Shown: one piece after another, positions 32,701-43,547 of the stretch | Position numbering within the stretch: the stretch's first letter is position 1 | Layout: each line of letters starts with the position of its first letter | Source of the DNA: Prorocentrum cordatum | Taxonomy: Eukaryota > Sar > Dinophyceae > Prorocentrales > Prorocentraceae | DNA length: 64,000 bases | Direction of reading: 5' to 3' | NCBI GenBank assembly: GCA_963575745.1 | Contig: CAUYUJ010003647.1 | Location: 78,999 to 142,998, forward strand | Translations under genes and position numbers: made by a program | The notes under the pieces: generated by a model | What the model was told of the DNA's origin: nothing | The model's database searches: none | Seen by the model: only the letters and a program-made list of their open reading frames with translations

Positions 32701-32755
32701 CAGGCCTAGAGAAAGAAAGTCTTGATGCTCAAACTGGGCCCCTGGCCCCCGGGTT

Positions 32756-32766
32756 ACAACAACAAT

Positions 32767-32798
<32 letters not shown>

Positions 32799-32800
32799 CG
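32756..32800. repeat. AAC trinucleotide tract
   Basis: ACAACAACA for about 43 bp within unit A. Unit B has only three triplets at the same place (34512-34520). Confidence 0.95.
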
Positions 32801-33049
32801 GTTCCCGCTTGAAACCTCCTCACAATTTTGCCAGGACCCCCGCTCCCGCCCGAGAATTCCTCGCATTTTATTCAGGAATCGCGCTCTCGCTTGGGACTTC
32901 TTTGCAATTTATTCAGGAATCGCTCTCCCGGCGCTCTGGAGTCGCGCTGTCGCTGGAGACTCGCTTGCCATTTACTGAAGAATAGCCTTGCGCGAGAATT
33001 TCCTGCAATTTGCCCAAGCACCGCGCTCCCGACACCCAGGCACCCAGGA

Positions 33050-33361
33050 GTTGCGCCCGTTGTGGCCCCATGTGCATGCCCTTCGTGGCCCCGCTGTCGC
33101 CAGTTGCGTCCCCCTCACTGTCCTACGCGGCCCAGTTGCTACCCTCAGTGGCCCCATAGTTGCTTTCTGTGGCCCCGCATTATCTGCACTTCGTGGCCCC
33201 CCCTCGTTCGCGCTCTTCGTGGCCCCATACGCATTCCCTTCGTGGCCCCGCTGTCGTCGTTTGTGGCCTACGTCGTGCCGTTCGTGGCCCTGCTGTCGTT
33301 CTCTCTCGCTCTCGCTTTCGCTCGTCGTCGCCGTCGTCGTCGTCGTCGTCGCCGTCGTCTA

Positions 33362-33394
<33 letters not shown>

Positions 33395-33860
33395 GGTCGG
33401 TCCCCTGTCCGTCCCTCTTGGGGTCGGGTCGACGGTCCGCGGCCGCCCCGCCGATCAGCGCTGCCGCTGGCCAAGCCGACGGTCCGCGGCCGCCCCGCCG
33501 CTGTCGCCCTTCGTTGCCCCGTCGCTGCCCTTTGTGGCCACGTTGCTGCCCTCAGTGGCCCCGTCCTTGCCTTCCGCGCCCCAACATACGTATACCCTTC
33601 GTGGCCCCCGCTCGTTCGCGCCCGTTGTGGCCCCATGTGCATGCCCTTCGTGGCCCCGCTGTCGTCGTTTGTGGCCCCCTCACTGTCCTACGTGGCCACG
33701 TTGCTGCCCTCAGTGACCCCATCGTTGTCTTCTTGTGGCCCCGCATTATCTGCCGTTCGTGGCCCCCGCTCGTTCGCGCTCTTCGTGGCCCTATACACAT
33801 TCCCTTCGTGTCCCCGCTGTCGCCCTTCGCGGCCTACTTCGTGTCCTTCGTGGCCCTGCT
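33050..33860. repeat. CCCTTCGTGGCCCCGCTGTCG minisatellite of unit A
   Basis: Units of about 20-40 bp built on TTCGTGGCCCC. A GTC tract and a GACGGTCCGCGGCCGCCCCG block interrupt it at 33300-33500, showing an internal duplication of roughly 560 bp. Confidence 0.9.
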
Positions 33861-34159
33861 GTCGTTCTCTCTCGCTTTCGCTCGTCGTCGCCGTCTTCGT
33901 CGTCGTCGCCGTCGTCGTCGTCGTGGTCGGTCCCCTATCAGTCCCTTTTGGGGTGAGGTCGACGGTCCGCGGCCGCCCCGCCGATCAGCGCTGCCGCTGG
34001 CCAGGCCGACGGTCCGCGGCGGCCCCGCCGCTTGCCGGGGCGCGGCCTGCAGGGAAGAAAGGTATACCCCCCAAAAGGGGTTCGATCGAAGACGAAGGGC
34101 GGGTATCGAGGGTTTGGGAAACACGCGTTACTGGACATTCGAGCATATAAGGGCGAACA

Positions 34160-34378
34160 GTCTTATTATTGTTATTACTGTTGTTATCATTACATTATTA
34201 TCATTATTATTATTCTTATTATTAGTATTATGATTATCATGATTGTTGCTGTTGTTGTTGATGTTGTTGTTGTGGTTGTGGTTGTGGTTGTGGTTGTGGA
34301 TGTGGATGTGGTTGTGGTTGTGGTTGTGGTTGTTGTTGTTGTTGTTGTTGTTGTCGTTGTTGTTGTTCCGCTCATGAA
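34160..34378. repeat. ATT/GTT/GGTTGT tract between units A and B
   Basis: TTATTATT changes into GTTGTT and GGTTGTGGTTGTG, then back to GTTGTT. Confidence 0.95.
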
Positions 34379-34393
34379 TAATTCGCACGGTTG

Positions 34394-35584
34394 ATATCCA
34401 CCACCGGTGCATACGGTTTTTTCTCAATCAGAGCGTGCCCCTCGACGCTCGCACCCTGTTTTTGACCGGGAAAGTCTTCACGCTCAAACTGTGCCCCTGG
34501 CCCCCAGGTTACAACAACAACGGCTCCCGCTTGAGACTTCCTCACAATTTAGCCAGGACCCCCGCTCCCGCCCGAGAATTCCTCGCATTTTATTCAGGAA
34601 TCGCGCTCTCGCTTGGGACTTCTTTGCAATTTATTCAGGAATCGCTTTCCTGGCGCTCTGGAGTCGCGCTGTCGCTGGAGACTCGCTTGCAATTTACTGA
34701 CGAATAGCGCCCTTGCGTTGGAATTTCTTGCAATTTGCTAAAGCGCCAGGCTCCCGACACCCAGGCACCCAGGAGTCGCGCTCACGCTTAGGACGCCCTC
34801 ACAGATTACATAGGAATCGGGATCTCGCGGCCCTTCGTGGCCCCGTTGCAGCCCTTCGTGGCCCCCTAGCTTTGTTTCTTGGCTCCGTTGCAGCCCTTCG
34901 TGGCCCCCTCGCTTTGTTTCGTGGCCCCGTTGCAGCCCTTCGTGGCCTCCTCGCTGCCCGTCGTGGCCCCGTTGCAGCCCTTCGTGGCCCCCTCGCTTTG
35001 TTTCGTGGCCCCATTGCAGCCCTTCGTGGCCCCGCTGTCGCCCTTCGTGGCCCCGTTGCAGCCCTTCCCTCGCTCCCCTTCGTGGCCCCTTCGCTGCCCT
35101 TCGTGGCCCCATATATGTATGCCCTTCGTGGCCCCCGCTCGTTCGCGCCCGTGGTGGCCCCATATGCATGCCCTTCATGGCCCCGCTGTCGCCTTTCGTG
35201 GCCCCGTCGCTGCCCTTTGTGGCCACGTTGCTGCCCTCAGTGGCCCCGTCCTTGCCTTCCGCGCCCCGACATACGTATGCCCTTCGTGGCCCCCGCTTGT
35301 TCGCGCCCGTTGTGGCCCCATGTGCATGCCCTTCGTGGCCCCGCTGTCGTCGTTTGTGGCCCCCTCACTGTCTTACGTGGCCCAGTTGCTACCCTCAGTG
35401 GCCCCATCGTTGTCTTCTGTGGCCCCGCATTATCTGCCGTTCGTGGCCCCCGCTCGTTCGCGCTCTTCGTGGCCCTATACACATTCCCTTCGTGTCCCCG
35501 CTGTCGCCCTTCGTGGCCTACTTCGTGTCCTTCGTGGCCCTGCTGTCGTTCTCTCTCGCTCTCGCTTTCGCACGTCGTCGCCGC

Positions 35585-35616
<32 letters not shown>

Positions 35617-36030
35617 ACGTCGTCGTCGTCGTGGTCGGTCCCCTATCCGTCCCTCTTGGGGTCGGTTCGACGGTCCGCGGCCGCCCCGCCGATCAGCGCT
35701 GCCGCTGGCCAGGCCGACGGTCCGCGGCCGCCCCGCCGCTTGCCGGGGCGCGGCCTGCAGGGAAGAAAGGTATACCCCCAAAAGGCGTTCGATCGAAGAC
35801 GAAGAGGGCGGGTATCGAGGGTTTGGGAAATACGCGTTATTGGACACTCGAGCAAATAAGGGTCAACAGACTCAAACTGATTGGTGTTGTTGGTGTTGTT
35901 CTTGCTGTTGCTGTTGTTGTTGGTGCTGTTAGTGTTGTTGTTATTGTTGTTGTTGTTGTTGATGATGTTGATGTTGCTGTTGCTGTTCTAGTTCGGGGGC
36001 CAACAGCGCAGTTTGACCCTCGTGATTTTC
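34394..36030 (+). repeat. Compound repeat unit B
   Basis: Same order as unit A but without the RNase H insert. The start (CCACCGGTGCATACGG) runs through CTGTTTTTGACCGGGAAAGTC directly into CTCAAACTGTGCCCCTGGCC. The minisatellite (34825-35550) includes a clean 21-bp sub-array with CCCTTCGTGGCCCCGTTGCA. The unit ends after the GTT tract with CTAGTTCGGGGGCCAACAGC and GCAGTTTGA. In reverse complement that resembles the CTCAAACTGNGCCCCTGGCC near its start, so the core is bounded by imperfect inverted repeats. Confidence 0.8.
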
Positions 36031-36154
36031 CCAGATAAGAAAAAACAGGGTGCGAGCCCTAAGGGAAGCACTTCAATTGAAAGAACACATGGTCACTGGA
36101 GGGGCGGGATCAACGATACTTATTTTGGAGGAATGAAAGTTCAACAACAACAAA

Positions 36155-36706
36155 TTATCCGGGCGAAAGCCAGCCATATGCAATTATGGGTACCGCATTA
36201 GGCAACAGCTTTAGGTGAAGTTCCCTGTGGGGCTTCGAAACGTGTGACGGGTGTGCAGAGATGAGGCGGGGCCGCCATGCAAACCTTGCCTTTGGGGCTT
36301 GCGGTGGAGCTGTCAATGGGGCCACAGTGTGAGCCCTGCCGCTGCGGCTTTCTGTGGAGCTCCCTTTGGGGCCACGAAACGTGTGAGGAGTGTGCCGAGA
36401 TGGGGCGGGGCCGCCATGAGAACCCTGCCGTTGGGCCTTTCTGCGGGGCTCCCTATGGGGCCACGAGGCGTGTGAGGGGTATGCCGAAATGGGTCGGGGC
36501 CGCCATGCGAGCCTTGCCATTAGGGCCTTCGGTGGAGCTCTCTATGAGGCCACGAAACGTTAGGGGCGCATTGGAATGGGCGCGTGGAGGGTAGAAGCAG
36601 AGACAGGCTGAGGAGAGGAGGGAGGAGGCGGGAGGAAGGAGGCGGGAGAACGCGGGGCGCCATCTTTTCAAAGCGAGGACCCATCACCACAGGCTGGTTG
36701 GGAAAA
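36155..36706 (+). mobile_element. Modular repeat element L90, copy 3
   Basis: The shortest copy: leader 36155-36215 (TTATCCGGGCGAAAGCCAGC), about five diverged 90-bp units (36220-36580), a GGAGG purine tract (36588-36650), and a tail ending GCTGGTTGGGAAAA at 36706. In this copy the sequence before the leader is AACAACAACAAA. Confidence 0.7.
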
Positions 36707-37300
36707 CACGTCTCACCTTGGCGGTGGTGTAGCATGTGCACCAGTCTGTATATACACCCTGTTTGCCAGCGCTGACCCCGCACTGCACTTATCACTTTCT
36801 CAATGCATTCCCATGTAAGTTTGTACATGAGATGCAGCTTTCGTGGGGCAGTTTGTTTGATACCATATGTGCTGCAAGTTCTGTGGTGCAGGTTAGTTGG
36901 CGCAAGGTACGTGTGTGGTGCACTCGATGTGGCGCAGTTAGTTGCCACTGTAAGCTCATGATTTCTCAACTCCACTTCCCGCGCACTCATCCCAACTTCC
37001 CAACCGCAACTTGTTCGGCGAAGTCCAATCGACCACGATTGCAGTTGCCGATTGCACTTGCCAGCACTTCTTTGCGGCCGCGCTGGCGCGCGAACGCCCG
37101 CGCGCAGGGCGACCAGGTGGTTTGGCACAGCTGATGCGGCCGCGATGGCGTTTTCCGATTTGAATTGCCCAGTACGTGTCAAAGGCCGCGCTGGCGCGCG
37201 GGCACTTCAGTGCGGGTCGGTGGGTCGGGCGGGCGCGGTACCATGACGGCGTCAGCAACGGCCGCAAATATGATGATAGTACCGACGGTGGTGGCGAAGA
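36707..37300. other. Intergenic DNA with a diverged TGCAGTTTG minisatellite
   Basis: Phrases like GATGCAGCTT, GTGCAGGTTAGTTG and GGCGCAGTTAGTTG at 36830-36950 form a loose repeat. A GCCGCGCTGGCGCGCG phrase occurs at 37077 and 37183. No gene is recognised. Confidence 0.45.
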
Positions 37301-37339
37301 TGACAACGATTACGGTCAGTGCCAAGACGGCGCCGATGT

Positions 37340-37495
37340 GGGTGACGACGGTGGCGATGGTGACTATGATGGGGACGATGGTGATGATGGTGATGTTGAT
37401 GATGATGGTGATGACGATGCCGATGGTGATGATGATGGTGATGCTGATGCTGACGATGATGATGAAGATTATGACGCTGATGATTTGTGTCGGTG
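37340..37495. repeat. GAT/GGTGAT trinucleotide tract
   Basis: GATGGTGATGAT triplets. A complementary CATCACC tract is at 38020-38125. Nothing recognisable lies between them. Confidence 0.93.
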
Positions 37496-38179
37496 ATGAC
37501 TGTGATTGTGTTGATGGTGGCGGCAATAACAGCGGTTGGCGATGACGATGGCGGCGGTGATGTTGTGACGCTAGTGAAGGCGATGGTGAGGAAGTGCGCG
37601 CGCGCAGACATCCGAGCATGATGGCAGATCTGTTGTTGAACGCGTTTGGGTGTGCGTCTGTTGTGGGGGGGTATTCAACGAACTGCTTCGAAAGCCTTTT
37701 AATGTCGCGTGGCCTGCAGGGTATATGGGTGATGCGGACGTCTGCATGTGGCGCATGGTAGATCAGTGCATGTGCACTGCGTGGTGAAGTGGCAACGCAG
37801 GTTCTGAGCGAGATTGCAAAGTCCACGTGGTGCCCCATGATTTCGGCAAATGTGTGCGGGCAGCATATGTGCACGTGGTTGATGGAACACCATCGGGGTT
37901 TGAAGTGCTTGCCCCCGCATCCAAAGTGGGTACTTTTACATTACAGGACACCCCGCGCAGGCAGTAGGGAGAGGAACTCTCTCTATCTCTCTTTCCCACA
38001 TCCACGCACACGTACACACTATCATCATCACCATCACCCTTGTCATCATCTTTATCACCATCGCCGTCATCATCAACACCACCAGCGTCGTCACCATCGC
38101 CACCACTAACGTCACCATCATCCACACAATCATATGTTCAGATCGCGCACTCAATCATGCATTCATGCATTCATCATCT

Positions 38180-38840
38180 CACATGCTCATTCTGAGGAGC
38201 CTTGGAGCGGGAGCCGCATGTGTAAGTGGATTGCGAGCATTCTCAGGCGGGAACCCATCGTAGGGCCCCCAGATCATGCTACCAACATGTGGGGATCATC
38301 CAGATCCTGTAACTGTCGTCGCACTCCGGTTCCTGAATACGGAGTCGGGAGGAATCTTCGCGCGGAAGCGTCATTTGTGAGCGAATTGTGAGGAAGGCTC
38401 ATGCGGGATCCCCTCCCTATAGGGCTACCCAAATCATGTTACCAATCCGAGGGGCTTTGAAGTCTGGTACCTGTCATTGCTCTTGGGTTCCTGAGGACGG
38501 AATGGGGATGAAGTCTCGCGCGGAAGCGTCATTCGTGAGTGAATCGTGAGGAAGTCTCAAGCGGGAGCCCCTCCCTATAGGGCCACCCAGGTCATGTTAC
38601 CAATCCGAGGGGCATGCAAACCTGGTATTTGTCGTCACCTCTGGGTTTCTGAGCGGGAGCCTCATCTGTGAGCCAATGTCCAGTAGTTCTCAGGAGGGAG
38701 CCCCTCCCTGTGGGACCCCCAGGTCGACTTACCAATCCGAAGGGGTCGTCAAAATCCTATGAAAATCCTGTAACCGTCGTCTCGCTTGTGCTCGTGAGGA
38801 CGGAATCAGTAGGAAGTCTGGAGCGGGAGCCTTCTCAAAG
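38180..38840. repeat. Tandem repeat with GCGGGAGCCCCTCCCTATAG, ~135-160 bp period
   Basis: Four to five units. Each has a GAGCGGGAGCC or GCGGAAGCGTCATTNGTGAG part, a GTGAGGAAGTCTC part and CCAATCCGAGGGG. The GTGAGGAAGTCTC and GCGAGAGCGC phrases also occur in the compound units at 30640-30870. Confidence 0.75.
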
Positions 38841-38879
38841 GAGGAGGCAACCGGAAGAGGACGCAGGTGGAGGAGACAG

Positions 38880-39030
38880 GAAAGGGTCGGAGCTCGAGGA
38901 AGACGGGTGGCGGAAGAGGAACATAAAAGGTTGCGCTGAGAACGGAGGAGGAGGAGGAGGAGGAGAAACAGGATGAGGAAGAGGAGGAGGAGGAGGAGGA
39001 GGAGGTGGAACGGGGGGGAGGACGGGGAGG
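38880..39030. repeat. GGA polypurine tract
   Basis: AGGAGGAGG and GAAGAGG triplets for about 150 bp on the + strand. Confidence 0.93.
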
Positions 39031-39165
39031 AGGCGAACGAAGAAAATGAGGATCAGGGTTCACGACGACGACCAACCAGGATGTCGAGGAACTTCAACGG
39101 CGACGCGCTTATGCTTTGGGGCGGCGACTGCGCCAAAGAAAAACTCGTACGGACACGGTTGTGAT

Positions 39166-39450
39166 GTAAGTTGTCGTAACAGTGGTAGTCCGTGCGGCAC
39201 GGTATGTCCGAAGACCGCCGAGATCAATTGTTGTTTTCACTTGCAGTGGCGTCGCGTGGGCTGGGCTGCCTGCCCGTTCGGAGTGTCCTGGGCTGCCTTC
39301 CGGGACCCACTCCAGCCACAGCCAGTTCCAGAGATTCCGAGTTGTCTTCTGGTGTCGGGACTGTGGTGGCATTGCTTCGGCTTCGTTCCAGCAGTGTCTC
39401 CAAGGTCTGCACGAGGCGGATTTCGGATCACGGATTGCGAGTTTTGAAAG
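39166..39450 (+). pseudogene. Possible LINE C-terminal fragment with intron-like sequence
   Basis: A GTAAGT at about 39166 and a TTTTCACTTGCAG ending at 39246 would bound an 81-nt intron. Downstream, one frame reads SQFQRFRVVFWCRDCGGIAS, which resembles the Cys-x-x-Cys finger near the end of dinoflagellate LINE proteins, followed by a later Cys. The match is short and the intron is unproven. Confidence 0.25.
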
Positions 39451-39689
39451 GTCTGGGAGTGAGGAAGCTTCCGAGAGACATCACGGCCTGGCCCGAGCCT
39501 GATCCTCAGATGGAGCCCCCGTCTTGATATGCTGATTGCATTTTTTGGGGGGGGGGGGGCCCTGACGCGGCCAGCGGTTGAGTGATGGAAGCTCAGTTGG
39601 CTGGAGACAAACATCTGATGCCCCTCCCCGGAAATGTTATCAGGGGCGTCGCAATGTGGGCCACGCCCTTCAGGTACGGAAAGGGCAAA

Positions 39690-39698
39690 GGGCAAGGG

Positions 39699-39730
<32 letters not shown>

Positions 39731-40080
39731 GGAGGAGGAGGAGGAGAGGAGGAAGAGGAGGAGGAGGAGGAGGAGGAGGAGGAGGTGGAGGACGGGCATC
39801 ATGAGGATTACGTGTGCGAGGAAGGGGAGCAGGAGGAGGAGGAGGAGGAGGAGGAGGAAAAGGGGGATCAAGAGAATGAGGAGGAGGAGGAGGAGAAGAA
39901 GGATGAGGGGGGGAACAGGGGGGGGATTTGGTGGATGGTGGGTGGGATCCAGATGCGAAGGAGTAGGATTATGGGGAACGGGGTGGATGAGGTGGTAGTG
40001 TTGATGAGGAGGAGGACCAACATGAGGATGATGAGGACGAGAACGAAGAGGACGACGAGGAGGAGGGGGGAATTGGGGAG
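39690..40080. repeat. GGA polypurine tract
   Basis: About 390 bp, nearly all A and G on the + strand, with a GGTGGATGGTGGG break near 39930-39945. Confidence 0.95.
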
Positions 40081-40184
40081 GGAGAGACACGTCGGGCCAG
40101 GGGCCAAGCAGCAGGAGCAAGACAGGGCCGTCTTAGGGGTTGCTCAGTCCTCTGCAGGTCGGGGTACGTCGCCCTGAGAAGCGT

Positions 40185-40295
40185 GAAGATAACCGCGCTT
40201 CGCGCGTCACGGCCCGGGCGGGGAAGGCAGGCCTCTCCAGCGGGGCGCGGCGAGAGCGCGAAGGCAACCGCGGTTCGCACGGCGCGGGGCGCGTG
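40185..40295 (+). repeat. Dispersed ~135-bp repeat, copy 2
   Basis: GAAGATAACCGCGCTTCGCG, then CTCTCCAGCGGGGCGCGGCG and GAAGGCAACCGCGGTTCGC. It matches 15588-15720 with a shortened 3' end. Confidence 0.7.
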
Positions 40296-40524
40296 TGCGT
40301 TGCCTTTTAGTTGATGGCGGTCGCGAATGAGGGATCATTTTGTTGGAGGGTCGTTGGATGGGTGGGGTTTGGAAGGCAATTAAAGCCCGACATGACTAGT
40401 CCCTCTCTCTCTTTTCAAAGTTCCCACGATTGTCTCTATTCCTTCCGTCCTTCCTTCCACCCCTTCCACTCCCGCCCCCCCATCCTTCCTCCCCTTTACT
40501 TCCCATCAGCCTCCTCCAGTCAAG

Positions 40525-40945
40525 GAAGGAATGTAGGAGGAGGAGGAGGAGGAGGAGGAGGAGGAGGAGGGAGGAAAGGGGGGAGGGGAGGGAGGGGAAG
40601 GAGAGAGGGGAGGGGAGGGAGCAAGAAAAAGGAAATGGGAGGGGAGGGGGGGAAAGGACGGGGAGGCGGACGAGTGCGTAGAAGTGAGGGGAACGAGGCG
40701 GAGAGGACGGCAGAGGGAGTTGGGGGGCGGGAGGTGGTGATGGGAGGACGAGGGAGGAGGGAGGAGGGAATGGGTGGCGGAGGATTCGGAGTATCAGGCC
40801 GAGGGGTAGGGGACGGAGAAGAAGGGCTGGCGGAGGAGGCGGAGGATGAGGGAGGGAGGGAGGGAAGAATATGGGAAAGGGAGAGATTTGGAGGAACGAG
40901 GAACGGGAGGAGGAAGAGGATGAGGAGGAGGAGGAGGGAGGACCA
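40525..40945. repeat. GGA/GGGA polypurine tract
   Basis: More than 400 bp with few pyrimidines on the + strand. Open frames are Glu/Gly/Arg-rich on the + strand and Pro/Ser-rich on the minus strand. Confidence 0.95.
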
Positions 40946-41274
40946 GTGTAAACACAACAACGATGTTGCAATACACCCTCCCTCCAAGTTCCCTCTTCAT
41001 AGGCCCCTACACGGAGTCATTTTCATTGAGGGAAGTGTCCCGTTGGAAAACAAGCGTTTAACTATTCGGGTTGTGCCAGAGCACCATTCTTGGGACATCA
41101 ACGCCGCGAATCACCGTCACTGTTGGGTCTTGACGATCTTGCATCGTGTCAGAACATTCCTGGGACTGCAACGCCACGAATCACCGTGATCGTTGCGCCC
41201 TGGCATTCCGATATCATGCTGGAGCGCCATTTCTCGGACGTTAACCATGAGAATCTTTGAATCTGCTGGAAACT

Positions 41275-41640
41275 CGGAAAACGAATGAGCGCGGTGCTAA
41301 GGTGAGAGCCACATTTAGACAAACAACTGCCCTCCAGTGAAACTGCTGCCATGCTTCAAAACGAATGTGCGCGGTGGCAAGGCGAGAGCCACAGTTTGAA
41401 AAGGAACCGCCCTCCATCCGTGAAACGCTTGCAAACTTTGAAAACAAATGTGCGCGGCGCTAAGGCGAGAGCCACATTTTGAAAAGGAATCGCCCTCCAT
41501 CCGCAAAATTCTTGCAAACTTTTAGGGCGAATGTGCGCGGCGGCAAGGCGAGAGCCACGTTTTGAAAACAGTCCGAGAGTCACATTGAAAAACAGGCCGC
41601 CCTACATCCGTGAAATTCTTGCAGCTTCTAAGCGTCAGTA
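41275..41640. repeat. 80-83-bp tandem repeat, four to five copies
   Basis: ACGAATGTGCGCGGTGGCAA-type starts lie at 41281, 41361, 41444 and 41527. Each is followed by GGCGAGAGCCACATTTTGAA and CCGCCCTCCATCCG. The unit before the array (41090-41200) contains a separate 67-bp duplication with CGCGAATCACCGT. Confidence 0.9.
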
Positions 41641-41734
41641 TCGTAAATAGTGCGGAAGTCTCAGGCGAAACGCTTGGCCCGCCTTTTCGACCGGCCTCGG
41701 GGTGCGACAGGGAGGAGCGATTTGTAAGGAGAAG

Positions 41735-41890
41735 GGATGAAAGAGGAGGAGGAGGAGGAGAAGGAGGAGGAGGAGGAGGAGCAGGAGCAGGAGGAGCAGG
41801 AGGAGCAGGAAGAGGAGGGGGGAGGGGCAGGGAGGAGTTGGAGGAAGAGGAGGAAGAGGAGGAGGAGGAGGAGGAGGAGGAGGAGGGTGG
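41735..41890. repeat. GGA/GCA polypurine tract
   Basis: GAGGAGGAGCAGGAG triplets for about 150 bp. Confidence 0.93.
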
Positions 41891-42029
41891 ATTGGTGGGT
41901 GCGAGAGTGTCAATCCTCTGTCGCCAAGGTCAAGCTGTGCTCTCCGGCGAGGGTGCCGTTTGTGTCTGCCACCCAGCTTCCAGATCGGGCATCATGGGCG
42001 GCCAGCCGCGGCGTCCATTGATCGATGGC

Positions 42030-42135
42030 CAATTCTTCTTCCTCCTCCCGCCTCCTGCCTCCTCCTCCTCTCTCCTCACTCTTCTTCCTCCTCTTCCTCC
42101 TCCTCCTTCCTCCTCCTCCTACTCCCCCCGCGTGC
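42030..42135. repeat. CTCCT polypyrimidine tract
   Basis: TCCTCCTCC and CTTCTTCC triplets. It lies between purine tracts of the opposite sense, so the region could fold back. Confidence 0.9.
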
Positions 42136-42179
42136 GGGACAAGGGGTAGGGGAGGAGCGAGGAGGAGGGGGCGAAGGAT

Positions 42180-43228
42180 AAAGATGATGATGATGATGAG
42201 GAGGAGGAGGAGGAGGAGGAGGAACAGGACGAGGACGAGGACGAGGACGAGTTGGAGGAGCAGGAGGAGGCGGCAGGAGGGAGGAGGGAGGAGGGGGGAG
42301 TGAGGTGGGAGGATGCAGGGGGGAGGGTGAGGATGAGGATGACGATAATGATGCTGATGCTGATGATGCTGATGATACTGATAAGGATAATGAGGATGAT
42401 GAGGACGATGGGGATCATCAGGATGATGATGATGATCAGGATGATGAGGAGGATGAGGATGAGGAGGATGATGAGGATGAGGATGAGGATGAGATAATGA
42501 GGAGGATGAGGGTGAGGAGGATGAGGAGGATGAGAGTGATGATGATGCTGATGATCATGATGATGAGGAGGAGGATAATGCGGATGAGGATGAGGAGGAT
42601 GAGGATGATGATGCTGATGATGATGTTGATGCTGATGCTGATGGTGATGGTGATGTTGATGCTGATGCTGCCGATGATAACGATGCTGATACTGATGCTG
42701 GTTATGCTGATGGTGCTCATGATGATGTTGATGATGCTGATGCTGCTGCTGCTGATGATGATCCTGATGCTGATGTTGATGTTGATGTTGATGATGCTGC
42801 TGATGATGATGCTAATGCTGCTGCTGCTGATGAGGAGGAGGAGGAGGAGGAGGAGGAGGGGGAGGAGGAAGAAATGGAGGAGGAGGAGGAGGAGGAAGAA
42901 GTGGAGGAGGAGGAGGAGCGAGAGCGAGGAGCGAGAAGAGAGGAGCAGGAGGAGCGAGGCGCGAGGAGGAGACGGAGGAGGAGACGGAGGAAGGAGGAGG
43001 AGGAGAGGAGGGGAGGAGGAGGGGAGGAGAGGAGGGAGGAGGAGGAGGAGGAGGGGGAGGAGGAAGAAATGGAGGAGGAGGAGGAGGAGGAGGAGGAAGA
43101 AGGAGGAGGAGGAGCGAGAGCGAGGAGCGAGAAGAGAGGAGCAGGAGGAGCGAGGAGCGAGGAGGAGACGGAGGAGGAGGAGGAGCAGGAGGAGGAGGAA
43201 GAGGAGGAGGAGCAGGAAGAAGATACGG
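42180..43228. repeat. Compound GGA/GAT/GCT trinucleotide tract
   Basis: GGA triplets at 42198-42320, GAT/GAG/GCT at 42330-42835, then GGA/GAA/GCG to 43228. A block with GCGAGAGCGAGGAGCG and GAAGAGAGGAGCAGGAGGAG occurs twice (about 42918 and 43115), a 197-bp duplication. The open frames of up to 349 codons are repeat artefacts. Confidence 0.95.
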
Positions 43229-43360
43229 GGGGAGGGCGTTGGCGTGGGCGTGTTGTTCGAGAAGCGCTTTCTCTGGCGAGCAGGAGAGGGTCTGCAGTCT
43301 TATTCGAGCTTCGGGCCGTCCTTCAGGTCGTGTGCTCACAGGCAAGCTTCGTAGTGGCAC

Positions 43361-43547
43361 TGTTGATGGGCCTGGTTTCCACCACCACCACCATAAGTTG
43401 GAGGGGGAGGGGGTCCTCGACCTCCTCCTCCTCCTCCTCCTCCTCCTCCTCCTCCTCCTCCTCCTCTTCGTCCTCCTCCTCCTCGTCCTTGCCCTCCCTC
43501 CTCCCTCCAACTTATGGTGGTGGTGGTGGAAAACAGGCCCATCAACT
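43361..43547. repeat. Foldback with ~46-bp arms around a CCT tract
   Basis: The left arm (43361-43406) and the right arm (43502-43547) are reverse complements at about 44 of 46 positions. They contain GTTGATGGGCCTG, TTTCCACCACCACCACCATA and AGTTGGAGGG. The loop is a pure CCT tract (43418-43490). The arms include CCACCACCACC but extend well beyond it, so the pairing is not due to the triplets alone. Confidence 0.85.

Larger units (their letters stand above)
31944..34160 (+). repeat. Compound repeat unit A
   Basis: Order: a 55-bp start (CCACCGGTGCATACTGTTTT, TGCCCCTCGACGC); an RNase H-like insert not found in unit B (about 31999-32711); AAGTCTT with CTCAAACTGGGCCCCTGGC; an AAC tract; 250 bp with CGCGCTCTCGCTTGGGACTT; a GGCCCCNTTCGTGGCC minisatellite (33050-33860); two GTC tracts each followed by GACGGTCCGCGGCCGCCCCG; and a 3' module with GGTATACCCCC, CGGGTATCGAGGGTT. 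The large open frames in it are artefacts of the minisatellite. Confidence 0.8.

Noticed and set aside
32828-36038. 440-codon frames with repeated VALRGPVAALRGP over units A and B
   Set aside because: They arise from the 21/42-bp GGCCCC-TTCGTGG minisatellite. The open frame shifts between the two units.
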